Below are positions 23,017-34,500 of a DNA stretch of 64,000 nucleotides, in pieces. This DNA comes from Chionoecetes opilio (taxonomy: Eukaryota > Arthropoda > Malacostraca > Decapoda > Majidae). The translations under genes and the position numbers were made by a program. The notes beneath the pieces are model-generated. The model was given only the letters and a program-made list of their open reading frames with translations, did no database searches and was not told where the DNA came from. The stretch spans positions 1 through 64,000 of the forward strand of contig JACEEZ010022562.1 of NCBI GenBank assembly GCA_016584305.1. The letters are read 5' to 3'. Position 1 is the first letter of the stretch. Each line of letters opens with the position of its first letter.

Positions 23017-23630
23017 CACACAACCCTCGTTTTCCCGGACCTCCATTTCCCGGATATCGGATTTGCCGGTCAAAATCCGAGGTCCGGGGATATGTCAGAG
23101 TCCCGGACAAATGCCTAGTCCAGTCCGTAAATTGACAAAGTTGTCCGGCGGTCCGAGCGTCTCCTGTCACCCCTGGTCAGTGTCCGCGCCTCCCGCCAGG
23201 TGGCAGCATGCTCAGCGGTCGTATTGTTTACATTTGGGCACACGACACTCACGGTTCACCTGCACCGCCTTCGTCAGTCCTCTGACCCCCACTGCCCCTG
23301 GTGCAGGAACGTCTGAGACTATTGAACACTTTCTGCTACAGTGTCCGCGCTTCCACTCCCACCGTGTAGTGCTACGCTCTCAACTCCTCACCCTGAACGT
23401 CGCCACCTGTGACCTGCCCACCCTGCTGGCGGCGGCTGGCGTTCACCCCTCCTGGCAACACGCTGTCATCCGCCTCACCTGTGCCTTCCTGAGGAAGACA
23501 GGTCAACTACAGCGCTTGTGATAGCATCATAGGACATCACCAGGGCTCATAGTGTTCCCCTAGGGATCCTCGCAGCCCTAAAAGCAGCAACAAAGTGACG
23601 TAAAAGTCCGCGGCGGGGTAGTTGTTGAAG
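23017..23630 (+). mobile_element. Chimeric Tigger-LINE repeat (copy A)
   Basis: A TA-flanked Tigger-like end, CACACAACCCTCGTTTTCCC, is followed by non-coding sequence to about 23225. Then comes a plus-strand LINE 3' segment (23226-23590) encoding TIEHFLLQCPRFHSHRVVLR, then LRKTGQLQRL and a stop at 23520-23522. It ends with GTGACGTAAAAGTCC at about 23596. The same junctions on both sides of the LINE piece occur in reverse at 32483-33060, so the combination is a repeat in its own right. Confidence 0.7.
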
Positions 23631-23884
23631 ATAATGACATGCTGTTCATAGGGAGGCGAGAGACAAGTGTTTGTTTACGTGCGGCGTGCCTCTCACTCTT
23701 CTTGCTCTTGTGACCTACATCACCTCTGTTCTTCCCTTGCCGCGGACACTTTTAATGCAGATTTGGCTTTAGTTAGGAGGTTAAAGCGTGGGATTAGGTT
23801 AGGTTAGTGACTCAAAAGCAGGTTGCCATAAACCTGGCTTAACTCTCGCTTGCGTGCCTCGCCAGAACTGTTGTTATTGTTGTT

Positions 23885-25075
23885 TTAGGGCTGCGAGGAT
23901 CCCTTGGGGAACACTATGAGCCCTGGTGATGTCCAATGATGCTATCACAGGCGCGGTAGTTGACCTGTCTTCCTCAGGAAGGCACAGGTGAGGCGGATGA
24001 TGGCTTGTTGCCGGGAGAGGGGAACGCCAGCCTCCGCCAGCAGGGTGGGCAGGTCAAAGGTGGTGACATTCAGGGCAAAGAGTTGAGAGCGTAGCACTAC
24101 ACGGTGGGAGTGGAAGCGCGGACACTGCAGCAGAAAGTGTTCAATAATCTCCGGAACATTCATGCACCAAGGGCAGTGAGGGTCAGGGGACAGACGGAGG
24201 CGGTACAGGTGAGCCGTGAGTGTCGTGTGCCCCAGGCAGAGGCGGGTGAGGGTGACATCCAGGACGCGGGACTTTGTCCTTATCCACGGCTGGGGGGAAG
24301 AGTCACTGCGGTATTGGCCCATGGGGGTGATGCGGAGGGCATCGCCGAGCGTGTTATTCCAGGGGGAGCGGCAGACCCGGGAGATGAGGCGTTTGGCCGC
24401 GGAGAGCGGCAGAGGGTAGGGGGTTGTGTTTACATCTGTTAAGGCCATCCTGGCAGCAGAATCAGCCACCTCGTTGCCTGGGACACCAGCGTGGGAGGGA
24501 ACCCACTGAAAGGCGACCTCCCAGCCCTCGATGGTAAGGAGGAGAAGGGCTCTGGATGCCAGAACTGCCTGGGACACCAGCGTGGGAGGGAACCCACTGA
24601 AAGGCAACCTCCCAGCCCTCGATGGTAAGGAGGAGAAGGGCTCTGGATGCCAGGACTGCCTGGGACACCAGCGTGGGAGGGAACCCACTGAAAGCAACCT
24701 CCCAGCCCTCGATGGTAAGGAGGAAAAGGGGCTCTGGATGCCAGGACTGCCTGGGACACCAGCGTGGGAGGGAACCCACTGAAAGGCAACCTCCCAGCCC
24801 TCGATGGTAAGGAGGAGAAAGGCTCTGGATGCCAGGACTGCCTGGGACACCAGCGTGGGAGGGAACCCACTGAAAGGCAACCTCCCAGCCCTCGATGGTA
24901 AGGAGGAGAAGGGCTCTGGATGCCAGGACTGCCTGGGACACCAGCGTGGAGGGAACCCACTGAAAGGCAACCTCCCAGCCCTCGATTGTAAGGAGGAGAA
25001 GGGCTCGGGATGCCAGAACTGGCGGGGCCGCTCACAGCTGTTAACTTGTAACCACCGACGACGACACCAAACCAC
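23885..25075 (-). pseudogene. RNase H-bearing LINE C-terminus with amplified segment
   Basis: This minus-strand frame encodes the end of a LINE polyprotein. It holds an RNase H segment (VPSHAGVPGNEVADSAARMA), a linker, DVTLTRLCLGHTTLTAHLYR, a Cys/His-rich motif around PDPHCPWCMNVPEIIEHFLL, and a C-terminus LRKTGQLPRL at 23945. N-terminal to the RNase H motif the protein is replaced by six tandem 91-bp repeats of the segment that encodes FQWVPSHAGVP. Because 91 is not divisible by three, the reading frame shifts in each unit, yet all three frames lack stops, so one 376-codon frame runs through. It has no polymerase domain. Confidence 0.85.
24478..25022. repeat. 91-bp minisatellite, six copies
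   Basis: Units start with CTGGGACACCAGCGTGGGAG at 24478, 24569, 24660, 24751, 24842 and 24933, an exact 91-base period. The sequence is the RNase H part of the surrounding LINE. Units differ by single bases. A related single unit lies at 27925-28015. Confidence 0.95.
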
Positions 25076-25340
25076 AATGACCAGTGTACCTTCTTATGGC
25101 GGCCTGCGCACGTTCTGTACGATATTTTGGCTCTCTATATGAGAACTCCTCAGATTTGCCCTACTTTGATGGCGGAATCGTTCTATAGGATCAAATTCGC
25201 GTTCCTAACGAAAATGTTGGAATTTTATTTATTTAAAAAATAAATAAAATATTAATAATATTTTAGGTCGTTCGCTTTATAGAGGAAACGCTTTATGCGC
25301 ACACACTTTACACGGGACCCTGGTGTATTTAGGTTCAAAC
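25023..25340. repeat. Sequence duplicated at 28010-28310
   Basis: The segment after the LINE, including CTTCTTATGGCGGCCTGC and GGAAACGCTTTATGCGCACA, appears again at 28080-28300 after a single N at 27912. It has no coding content. Confidence 0.75.
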
Positions 25341-25539
25341 AATATTGATTTTTTTTTTTTTACCATTAATAGACACAATTTAACAGAATTCGGGTTGGAA
25401 AAACACACACAAAAATCCACTGGCGTTGACTTAGGATGGACTGATCGAAATAAGATGTACAACTATTCGCCAACTTACGACCCACGCAACTTACGACTGT
25501 ACGACTTTATGACCGGCGGTAAATGTAGAATTTTTGTTT

Positions 25540-26194
25540 TTTTTGTTTAGTTTTTGCCATTTGTGCCTATAGCGCCTGTAGGCAGTGACTAAAGCCCGGG
25601 TGGTAGGCCCTGGAGGTTTCATTTTAGTACTGTGATGGTTGGCCCTCGCCCGTGGTGGCGCAGGCAGGATTTTTATAGTGACGCCTGTGATTAGAGGCTC
25701 ATGCCGTCCCCCTGTGTCCTCCGATGCACTCGCAATCGAAGGTAGAGTTAATGGGCAGCATGTGGGTGTCAGGGCATGTCTCAGAACCATACAGCAAAAC
25801 TGATCTTATACATGCTTCAAATACTCTTCCTCTGTTGTTCAGTGAATACACTTGTTTATCAGCAGTCCCGCTATCTGTCTCCACACATCCATGTAGTTGC
25901 TACTTGTGTTCTTACTGCTCTCTCCACGCCACCCTCGCTATCTAACATGTCACCAAGATAACAACACTGTTTCACTTCTTCTATTACACCACCATTCACT
26001 TCTATAGTTTCTACCTCTTCCTCTTCTGGCGGCCCTCTCTTGATTCTTCTTACACACGCTGGACAGCAGAAATCTACCACCCTGTTCAGGTTTCCTAGTC
26101 CCGAACATCTTTTATGGCACCACTTGTCACATTCCTTGCAACGAATAGAGTTTACTCCCACTCCACTACTGCACACTCCACAGGGAAACCCCAC
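25540..26194 (-). mobile_element. LINE fragment with zinc-finger motif, minus strand
   Basis: From 26194 downwards the frame encodes a C-rich finger (CGVCSSGVGVNSIRCKECDK, then WCHKRCSG and CCPAC), followed by EEVKQCCYLGDMLDSEGGVE, and in another frame RVFEACIRSVLLYGSETCP near 25800. This order is found in a common animal LINE group after the polymerase. The 3' UTR (25560-25760) ends in an A-rich tail on the minus strand. A 200-base piece of it is repeated at 38895-39140, also with an A-rich tail. Confidence 0.75.
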
Positions 26195-27911
26195 TGGTAT
26201 ATTTTGCTCTAAGAAGGTCTACTCTAAAGAAACAAATAGTAGTAGTACTGTACTTACATTTTTCGTTTTTGTTTTTTAATGCAATCATAAGAACAGTTTG
26301 GGGAGCCCTTGTCTGAAGGAATCTTCCTGTATGAAGGCTGCAAATATACTGTTGAACTAGCTGTAAACTAGGGGTCATGAAATATGTGGCAGCATGGCTG
26401 ATAACACCAATGATAACAATTCAAGGCATAACCTGAAATGACCTAATAGTTTGAGGCCACATCTTCACGTGAGTTTCCTTTATAGCTGCACTCTGTAGTG
26501 TAGGTAATGAAAGGTTGTCCTGCAGACTTAATCTTTACTATTCAGCAGGGTTCTTTAAAACAAGAAGGTAGATCATATTTTCACAATGAATTGATCTTGT
26601 CACTGCTGCTCAGTTTTACCAAAGCTGTGCAATGTTGATCCTGTTACAGAAAAAGATCCAACTTCATGCATTTAATTTTCTAGCTTTTCTATCCTTCAGA
26701 AAATGTGCTTGCTTGAACAACACATTCCCATGTGTAGGGTGGGTTGGGGATGTACCGTACACTTTTTTTTTTTTAAATCAGGAAAAAAAAAATTGAGTGA
26801 AATCTGAATGTTTTTATTATGTATTACAAAATATAAGATATGGACTACATTATGTGTAAGGCACAACTCTGGCAACATGATAAAAGCAACTGAAAAATAG
26901 GCCCGAAAAAAAAAACTAAAAACGTACGGACCATCCATAGGTGAGGACGCTCCATACAGAGATATTTATCGATAAGTAAAAAAAAAAATTGAAAATAAAA
27001 AAATCAAGCACAGTTGAATTAGGGCAACACATTTCATGAAATGGACCCTAGTGATGAAATCAAATCAATTTATATTAGCAATATAATAGTGCAAGCAATT
27101 TTAATCAATTAAAAAGTGAAAGTAAAAAAAAGTGAAAATAAATTTTGACTTTCCTGATTTTTTTTTTTTAATATATATTTGCAATCATATTAATACTTTC
27201 ATTACCCTACATAATGTACTTAATCATGGAAGTGCTTCTGTAGCACTTCCAGAAGGGAAACATAAATTATAATTATTTATAATAAATGCAGATGATTTAA
27301 TGCAATATTTGGCATATTTTAATTTGATTGAACTTAACACTGCTTGGAATTACCTTTAGAATGTAGATATAGGCCTATAGCCTAGTTTCATTAGGCTACA
27401 CAATCTTGACAAGCATGGATTAACCTAGTTTTAGGTTAGATTATGAACAGATGAATGAAATCACTACTGTGATAGGTGTCACTATCTAATATTTGTTGCT
27501 GCATCCTACTTGACATTATTGAAAACCATAACCCATACCAGAATTTTAAATTTTTTGTTACACTGTGGATGTTAAGTACATTTAAAAACCACACTGTACG
27601 AAGTGTCCATATGACGCCATTCACATGGAACAAACATTTCGATCGTTCGTGTGGCGGAATGTCTTTACATCCCTTTGGTACATCACAACTGAACACATTT
27701 CGATACTTAATACCTTACCCCACACTGCTGGCATATTCATGAACACAAGAGACCATGAATGGAGGCCAATATTACATGGGACATGCCAAAACAACAAAAA
27801 CTCACCTCTAAATTATCCAAGCGCCGACCATCCAAATCTCTCCCGCTCAGCTGATCGAACCCCTTTTCTCTTACCTACATTTATACGGTAACTATCCCAA
27901 AAACCTTTTTT
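26195..27911. other. AT-rich region, nothing recognised
   Basis: This interval is AT-rich with several A and T homopolymers (26761-26775, 27155-27170). Short frames on both strands have no visible homology, and no repeat boundary was seen. It ends at an N (27912). Confidence 0.5.
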
Positions 27912-28351
27912 NCCGGTGGGCCCCAACCCAGCGTGGGAGGGAAAACCCTGAAAGGCAACCTCCCAGCCCTCGAGGGAAAGGGAGGAGAAGGGCTCTGGAT
28001 GCCAGAACTGGGGGGCGCTAAAAGCTGTTAATTTGTAACCCCAATGGGGGACCCCAAACCCCAAAAATGACCAGTGTGCCTTCTTATGGCGGCCTGCTCA
28101 CGTTCTGTATGATATTTTGGCGCTCTATATGAGAACTCCTGGGATGTGCCCTACTTTGATGCGGAATCATTCTGTGTCATAAAATTCGTTCCTAACGAAA
28201 TGTTGGAATTTTATTTATCAAAAAACAAAATAATAATAATAATATTTTAGGCCGTTCGCTTTATAGAGGAAACGCTTTATGCGCACACGCTTTATTCGGA
28301 GCCTGGTGTGCTCTCATGTCTGAATTTATTGGGCATTTGGCATCTCTGCAA
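27912..28351 (-). mobile_element. LINE and flank fragment after an N
   Basis: A single 91-bp-type unit (27925-28015), with inflated homopolymers, is followed by a copy of 25023-25340. It looks like another version of the 24.9-25.3 kb locus joined at an N. Confidence 0.7.
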
Positions 28352-28795
28352 GGGTAACTGTGGCAGTGATCTGTGTTGTCACTGAGCTCAAGGTCAGCCA
28401 GCCAGTGATTTGTGTTGTCACTGAGCTCAAAGTCAGCCAGCCAGTGATTTGTGTTGTCACTGAGCTCAAAGTCAGCCAGCCAGTGATTTGTGTTGTCACT
28501 GAGCTCAAAGTCAGCCAGCCAGTGATTGTGTTGTCACTGAGCTCAAGGTCAGCCAGCCAGTGATTGTGTTGTCACTGAGCTCAAAGTCAGCCAGCCAGTG
28601 ATTTGTGTTGTCACTGAGCTCAAAGTCAGCCAGCCAGTGATTTGTGTTGTCACTGAGCTCAAGGTCAGCCAGCCAGTGATTTGTGTTGTCACTGAGCTCA
28701 AAGTCAGCCAGCCAGTGATTTGTGTTGTCACTGAGCTCAAGGTCAGCCAGCCAGTGATTTGTGTTGTCACTGAGCTCAAGGTCAGCCAGCAGTGA
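28352..28795. repeat. 39-bp minisatellite, about 11 copies
   Basis: The unit contains GATTTGTGTTGTCACTGAGC and TCAAAGTCAGCCAGCCAGT. Because 39 is divisible by three, both strands hold repeating frames of 13 residues. Two units lack two bases. It lies directly before the Tc1 pseudogene and may have grown from that element's subterminal region. Confidence 0.93.
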
Positions 28796-28949
28796 TCCAT
28801 TACAGCTGTGCAGGAAGGGGCCCCGGAGGAGTGCCAGCCCGCGGCATTTTAAAACAACGCCGTTATGCCTCTATCTTGCCTCTTTTGTGGACTATGGGAG
28901 GTATAGACCAGTGACAAGTGATGACATTAGTGCTATTTCGTCACTCACA

Positions 28950-29918
28950 AGGCAGGACACTCAGTGAAAGATATCGCTGAAAACACAGGCGTTAGTGTGA
29001 GAAGTGTCAGGCGTTGGGTGCAACTAATTTCAGACTCTGGTGACGACGATTTGCAACGCAAGAAATTACCCCCTGGCAGGCCCCGTAAAACCCACTCAAG
29101 GACACTAAACACCATCAAGCGTGATGTTGATAAGTGTCCCAGTATTTCCGGCAGACAGGTAAAGGAAAAATTACCATGTACTGCTGGGTGAAGGATAGTG
29201 TCAGGACAGTGCGATGTCGAGTCCATGACGACCTTGGATTTAAACACTTTGTTGCGCGACCTAAACCTCTCCTAAAACAGGTTCATAAGGACAACAGACT
29301 CAGTTCTGCCACAAGTACCTCCCTTGGGATGCTGAGAACTAGAAAGGTGTACTTTGGAGTGATGAGGCAAATTTACAGTTACCAGCAACAAGAAAAAGCG
29401 AGTATCGCCTCCCGGGCAGTGCTCCGTAACGCGCCAAAGTTCACCCACAACCTGTAAAATTTCCAGATTCCTTAATGGTGTGGGGATGCTCTCTTTCTAT
29501 GGTGTTGGGAAACTTGTAGTGCTCCCCAAAAATGTGTCGATGAACCACTATAATTATTTGGCACTGCTGTGTGACAATCTGGTGACTGCTTCGAGGTGTG
29601 TCAAGCCCACACATTATTGCAGGACATGCACCCTGCCAGGCTGCCACAGAGCAACATCTGTGACAAACCTGGCTTCATGACTGCTCTGTGGACTTCATTG
29701 AGGACTGACCAGCCTATTCTCCTGACCTTAATCCATTGAAAACTTGTGGTCCATTATCAAACGCAAGTGATGTGACCATGATACCTCCACGCTTCCCCGA
29801 CTAGAAGCGGCACTCCTGAATTGTGGACATAAATCCTCTGTCCACGTTACAAAACTTGATAGAGAGTGTCCCTCACGTTTGAAAGAGTGCATTAGACGTA
29901 AGGGATGCCAACAAAGTA
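28950..29918 (+). pseudogene. Tc1-like transposase, degraded
   Basis: An N-terminal helix-turn-helix (DIAENTGVSVRSVRRWVQL) is followed by a GRPRKTHSRTLNTIKRDV hook-like segment, and then, after frame changes, CRVHDDLGFKHFVARPKPLL. The first catalytic aspartate context appears as LWSDEAN near 29350, and a C-terminal KECIRRKGCQQSI ends at 29918. Several frameshifts and deletions prevent expression. The 3' end is cut by a piggyBac-type MITE. Tc1 transposases normally have about 340 residues and cut at TA sites. Confidence 0.85.
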
Positions 29919-29922
29919 TTAA

Positions 29923-30609
29923 CCCTTTCACGCACGAAAAGTTTAATAAGTTTTTCCGTCCACTGCAACATCCCTTATGCTCCCTAAGGGCCCCGCGAAA
30001 TGGCCTGACTGTGCGGCGAATTATTTTTTTATGTTATCAATTTCACCAACGTGTATTCTTTTTTCCTGGCATTTTTATATATCATTGGTTTGCAAGAGAT
30101 TATTCTGCCTTATGAAAGAAAAAAATAACAAGAAATGCAAATAAATAGCGGAATTTACCGATCCGAAAAAATATTGAGTAAAGAGAAATAAGAAATACTT
30201 ACGTTCACCACTTCGTAGCTCGAAACTTCCTGAGTCAACTTTTTATGGTTTATATGCCAATAAAAGCGAAGTTTTATGAGGATTCCAACGCTACATTATA
30301 ATTTTCATATGGCCAGTATGGCCAGCTCGGGACACCTTTTAAAGGGACGACAGTCCGCGCTCACAGGCTGCCTGCTGAGTGGAAACTGACACACAAACCC
30401 TTATCATTTCATATCCACTCACACGAGAGAGTTAACAATTAGTTTATTTTATAGGTCTAGCTTGGATCTTTGACGCAGTAAATTTTGACGCAATTCTGAT
30501 AAATACTTTATTTTTGGCGAATTTTTTAGTTTTTTGACGCAATTCGCGTCAAAGCTCAGATTGCAGACGGGCCCATTTTGACGCGATCGCGTCACCGTGC
30601 GTGAAAGGG
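29923..30609. mobile_element. piggyBac-type element with TTAA duplication
   Basis: This 687-base non-coding element is flanked by TTAA at 29919-29922 and 30610-30613. Its ends, CCCTTTCACGCACG and its exact reverse complement, resemble those of the 206-base MITEs at 7159 and 13256. The interior has repeats of TTTTGACGCAATT and GACGCGATCGCGTC. It inserted at the C-terminus of the Tc1 pseudogene. Confidence 0.88.
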
Positions 30610-30627
30610 TTAACATTAAGGTAAGTA

Positions 30628-31415
30628 CCGTATTTTACGGCTTATAGACGCACTTTTTCCCCAAAAAAATACCTTAAAAATACTAATGCGTCTTCCAAGA
30701 CGAATGTTGTAGGAGGTTAGCTTGGGTAGCTATTCAATTCAGCCTCTTATATGATGTAACCTCAGTACTTACATGTTACAAGTATTTCAAAAAACCATAA
30801 GACATTCAAATCAACTAATCTGTCCTCACGCTGTAATGTTTACAAAGGGAGCCCATTCCGCCTCGGCAGATTGGCGCCAACAGCCATTCCGTGTATAAGG
30901 AACTTTGTTTGTTACATTAGATGAAAGTTTGTATACTTATGTACATGCAGCCACCACAAATACTACAGGCATACAGGAAAATTCAAACAATACTTGGTGA
31001 GGAATAGGAGGCAGGCAACGTAGTGAGGCACGGGAGGGCGTGAGAGGTGTTTACACTGGGGCCCCACAAAGACAGACTCAACAGATCGGCACGCCAGGCA
31101 GGCATGCAGCTTCACACCGCCGCAGTCGGATTTGTTTCACTCCCGCCGTCCGACCTGCGTGCACATGTTCAGCCAGCCAACATGACGATTTACTTATACT
31201 ACTATCGCAATCGCATACAAGCTAGAAAATAAAAATGGCTGATGAGCAGTGGTGAATGAAATATGGTGAATAGTGAGTGTGTTCTGGTGTGAAAATGACT
31301 GTATAGCGGACAACAGTTTTGGTGGTCTGGTTTTTTTATTTTTTTTATTAGAAATTTCTTTCCAAAATCAGGTGCGTCTTCCAAGATGTAGTGTCTTATA
31401 AGCCGTAAAATACGG
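30628..31415 (-). mobile_element. TA-flanked TIR transposon, satellite-free copy
   Basis: Its ends match those at 16067 and 19449 (CCGTATTTTACGGCTTATA), with TA at 30626-30627 and 31416-31417. The orientation is opposite to the first copy. Near 31228-31300, on the minus strand, it has about one to one-and-a-half copies of the sequence that forms the 37-bp satellite in the first copy, next to the same GCTCATCAGCCATTT sequence. It is non-coding. Confidence 0.85.
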
Positions 31416-31417
31416 TA

Positions 31418-32482
31418 ATCACTGTTTATTGTACCATCATAGTTGTCTACCGCATTGGGCTACGGGCCTCCGGGTACTAATTCGGCCATCCGAGCACCAT
31501 CGTTAGGAATCACTGCTCTAAGGTGTCCGGTAACAGCCGGTAACGGCGTGGTGATGGTCAGGTGTCCCTTATCAACTCTCACAGCAAGCTGGATGAGCCT
31601 GCTCATCCGTGGGTCACGCGGCTCACTTCGTCATGCTACGTCAACCCTGAGGGGTGGGACCCTGTTCGCCACAAACACTATTCTTAGTTCTTATTCATTC
31701 AGTTTTTATTTAGATTCTTAGTTGTGGGCATTACATATCCAAATTCATCTTAACATGGATGCTAGCTTACCTCATAAGAGGGCTGAACGTGGATGTGGAG
31801 TGTAGGACAAGCAGTCCAGCGGACGTGTTGTCGGCCTGCTTGTCGTACCCAGGGAGAGAGAAAGGACGCCATAAGGCCCGTTCACATCTCCTCGACTCGA
31901 GTCAGCGACCACTGAGTCACGACTTGCTGAGTCATCCAGTCCATGCAGACTGCAGTCAATTTTGGGGGGCTGAAACTCATAATTGGCGTGGTTGGCTCGG
32001 GTTGTCATAGTTAGGCGACTAATCGACGACTAGTCCGCGATAGTCACGGACTAAAACTAATTTAACCGCCAATATTGGGTTGCCGTCATGCGGCGATAGT
32101 TGCCGACAGTCGCAGCACGGCGCTTGGTTGCCGTCATGCTGCAACTGTTCCCAGTCATGCTGCGACTGACGCCGAGTGGTTGTAGATGTGGGCAGCGCTC
32201 TGGCCCATCCCCCACACCACTGTTCAACCTTCGCTTGTGTAGTGAAGCACGCCACCGATGTCAGTCACACTGTTGTCCACACACTTGCCCACCTTGACTA
32301 CGCCACAAGTACTGATGTGCCTCCTAATGTTATTAATTGAACACAATAACTACAACATGGTGATAACAATCGCCAAGGCACTAATTAAGATACTGCGAAA
32401 GCGATAAAGATACTGCTCTAAATATAGTAGATAATGATGACGATAATAATAATAATAATAATAATAATAAAGTAATAATATA
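31418..32482. other. Unassigned repeats-rich interval
   Basis: No gene was recognised. Repeated CGACT/AGTCG and GTTGCCGTCATGC motifs occur at 31890-32190. An (ATA)n run lies at 32440-32470. Confidence 0.45.
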
Positions 32483-33193
32483 CACACAACCCTCGTTTTC
32501 CCGGACTAATAGGGGGGAGCACTGGTCCGGGAACCGCAAACGTCCGGGAATCGCAACAGTCCGAGGCCATTACCCACCCCCGGACATTTATCCTACTCTA
32601 GTATTTACTGTCCGGCAACCGCCAATATCAACTACCCCGCCACGGACTTTTACGTCACTTTGTTTGTTTTTAGGGCTGCGAGGATCCCTTGGGAACACTA
32701 TGTGCCCTGGTGATGTCCTATGATGCTATCACAGGCACTGTAGTTGACCTGTCTTCCTCAGGAAGGCACAGGTGAGGCGGATGACAGCGTGTTGCCGGTA
32801 GGGGTGGACGCCAGCCGCCGCCAGTAGGGTGGGCAGGTCACAGGTGGCGACGTTCCGGGTGAGGAGTTGAGAGCGTAGCACTACACGGTGGGAGTGGAAG
32901 CGCGGACACTGCAGCAGAAAGTGTTCAATAGTCTCAGATGTTCCTGCACCAGGGGCAGTGGGGTCAGGGGACTGACGGAGACGGTGCAGGTGAACTGTGA
33001 GTGTCTTGTGCCCAAATGTAAACATACGACCGCGGAGCATGCTGCCAGCTGGCGGGAGGCCAGCCGCCGCTAGCAGGGTGGGCAGGTCACAGGTGGCGAT
33101 GTTCAGGGTGGAGTTGACTGTAGCACTACACGGTGGGAGTGGAAGCTGGCATGCAGCAGAAAGTCTCATAGTCTCGACCGCAGGGCAGTGGCA
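32483..33193 (-). mobile_element. Chimeric Tigger-LINE repeat (copy B)
   Basis: It begins with CACACAACCCTCGTTTTCCC after TA at 32481-32482. Next come CCCCGCCACGGACTTTTACG, then a minus-strand LINE 3' segment (32664-33010) encoding the same C-terminus as copy A, and then the complement of the pre-LINE sequence of copy A (TGCCCAAATGTAAACATACG). A second, shortened LINE piece (33060-33190) follows before an N at 33194. Confidence 0.7.
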
Positions 33194-33194
33194 N

Positions 33195-34500
33195 AACCCG
33201 GTTTTCTTTTTTTCCCAACCGTACACTTCGCGTCTTTCGCTTGTCTGTGCGCTTCGTAACCGACACTTTCCCCTTACATTCCACCATGGTTTATGGTAAT
33301 TTCTAGTAATTTTCTTCCCATTGATAGCTTGAAATATGTAAATTTCTCTAAAATAAAGTATATTACTAACACCCTTTTCCGAGTTCATTTTTTCCTAACT
33401 CATCGGATTTTAAAAGCTGCTGTACAGGATTCCCTACCAGTTTACTTAACTCCTTATGTGCATTATCCCTCAATCATTACTCCTATTGTACTTTTTATTA
33501 TTAACCTGAGCTAGCTAACAACCTAACCATTAAATTTGTACACTAGGACAGAAATTCCTTATACAATTGGGAATGTCGTTTCTATTCACCTCATTAGTTT
33601 AAAAAAATATTCTCTCTATGAACTTCCGTCGGAAATCACTATTTTCGGAGATATAAGACATTTTTAATAGGAAGGAGTGAAATGAGATATAAAAATTAAA
33701 CTAACCTAACCCCACCTTTGGACTCACTAATATAACCTAACCAACCTAACCAAACCTATTCCCATGCTTTAACCTCCAAACTAAAGCCAAATCTGCATTA
33801 AAGAAGTGTTTAGATAGATTTCTAGAAAGTGTCTAGAAAGCTTTCTGACGTCAGCACAGACTCCAGTAAGGGATAGTAGTGATGAATACCGCGTGAGTAA
33901 AACCCAAGGTTTTTATTTTATATTCCTTTTCTCCAATATCTAAGCATGGATAAAGTCCGTGACAGGGAAAAGAGAGAAGTCACCCTTCCACGCGCTGCGT
34001 CTGCAATGTTCTGTATTATCATTGAGTTAGCATGCAAAAGAGAGTTAGCTGTGTTCTCCAGTATGGGTAGTATTTTATTCATTTCCATAGAAATATATAG
34101 TCGTTTAAACTGGCTAGCACCTTGTTCATAGTAAAGTTAGTTTATCAACATTACAGGGCAAGATCATTCACATGCATTTTAGTTTAGCGATTTTCATGCA
34201 GTTTAAAATGTATGGCTTTATTTGTTTGCTGATGCTATGGAAGCTAGCTGATTAAACCTGTTACGTAATTCTTCTACATCCTCATTTCATAGCCGTTCCA
34301 AAAAATCATGCGTGACAGTTTGACCTATTAAACCCTCAATGAATCCCGTTAAACTCGGTTAGAAAAAATCAAGGCCGTTGGTTTGTTGCTAGGGCAAGAT
34401 TGATTGTGTCATTGAGGTAAGTCAGCCGTTTCACGAAAGAGAGGAAAATAATGGTTCTATGAAAATTCTTGATCCCCTGAACATAGGTTTCTGTGGGAGA
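33195..34500. other. Unassigned, with CCTAA stretches
   Basis: No gene is supported. A piece at 33765-33805 is an inverted match to 23755-23795. CTAACC-type runs lie at 33700-33760. Confidence 0.45.

Noticed and set aside
28326..28800. Repeat protein with 13-residue units on both strands
   Set aside because: It is a 39-bp minisatellite. Open frames on both strands follow from the period being divisible by three.
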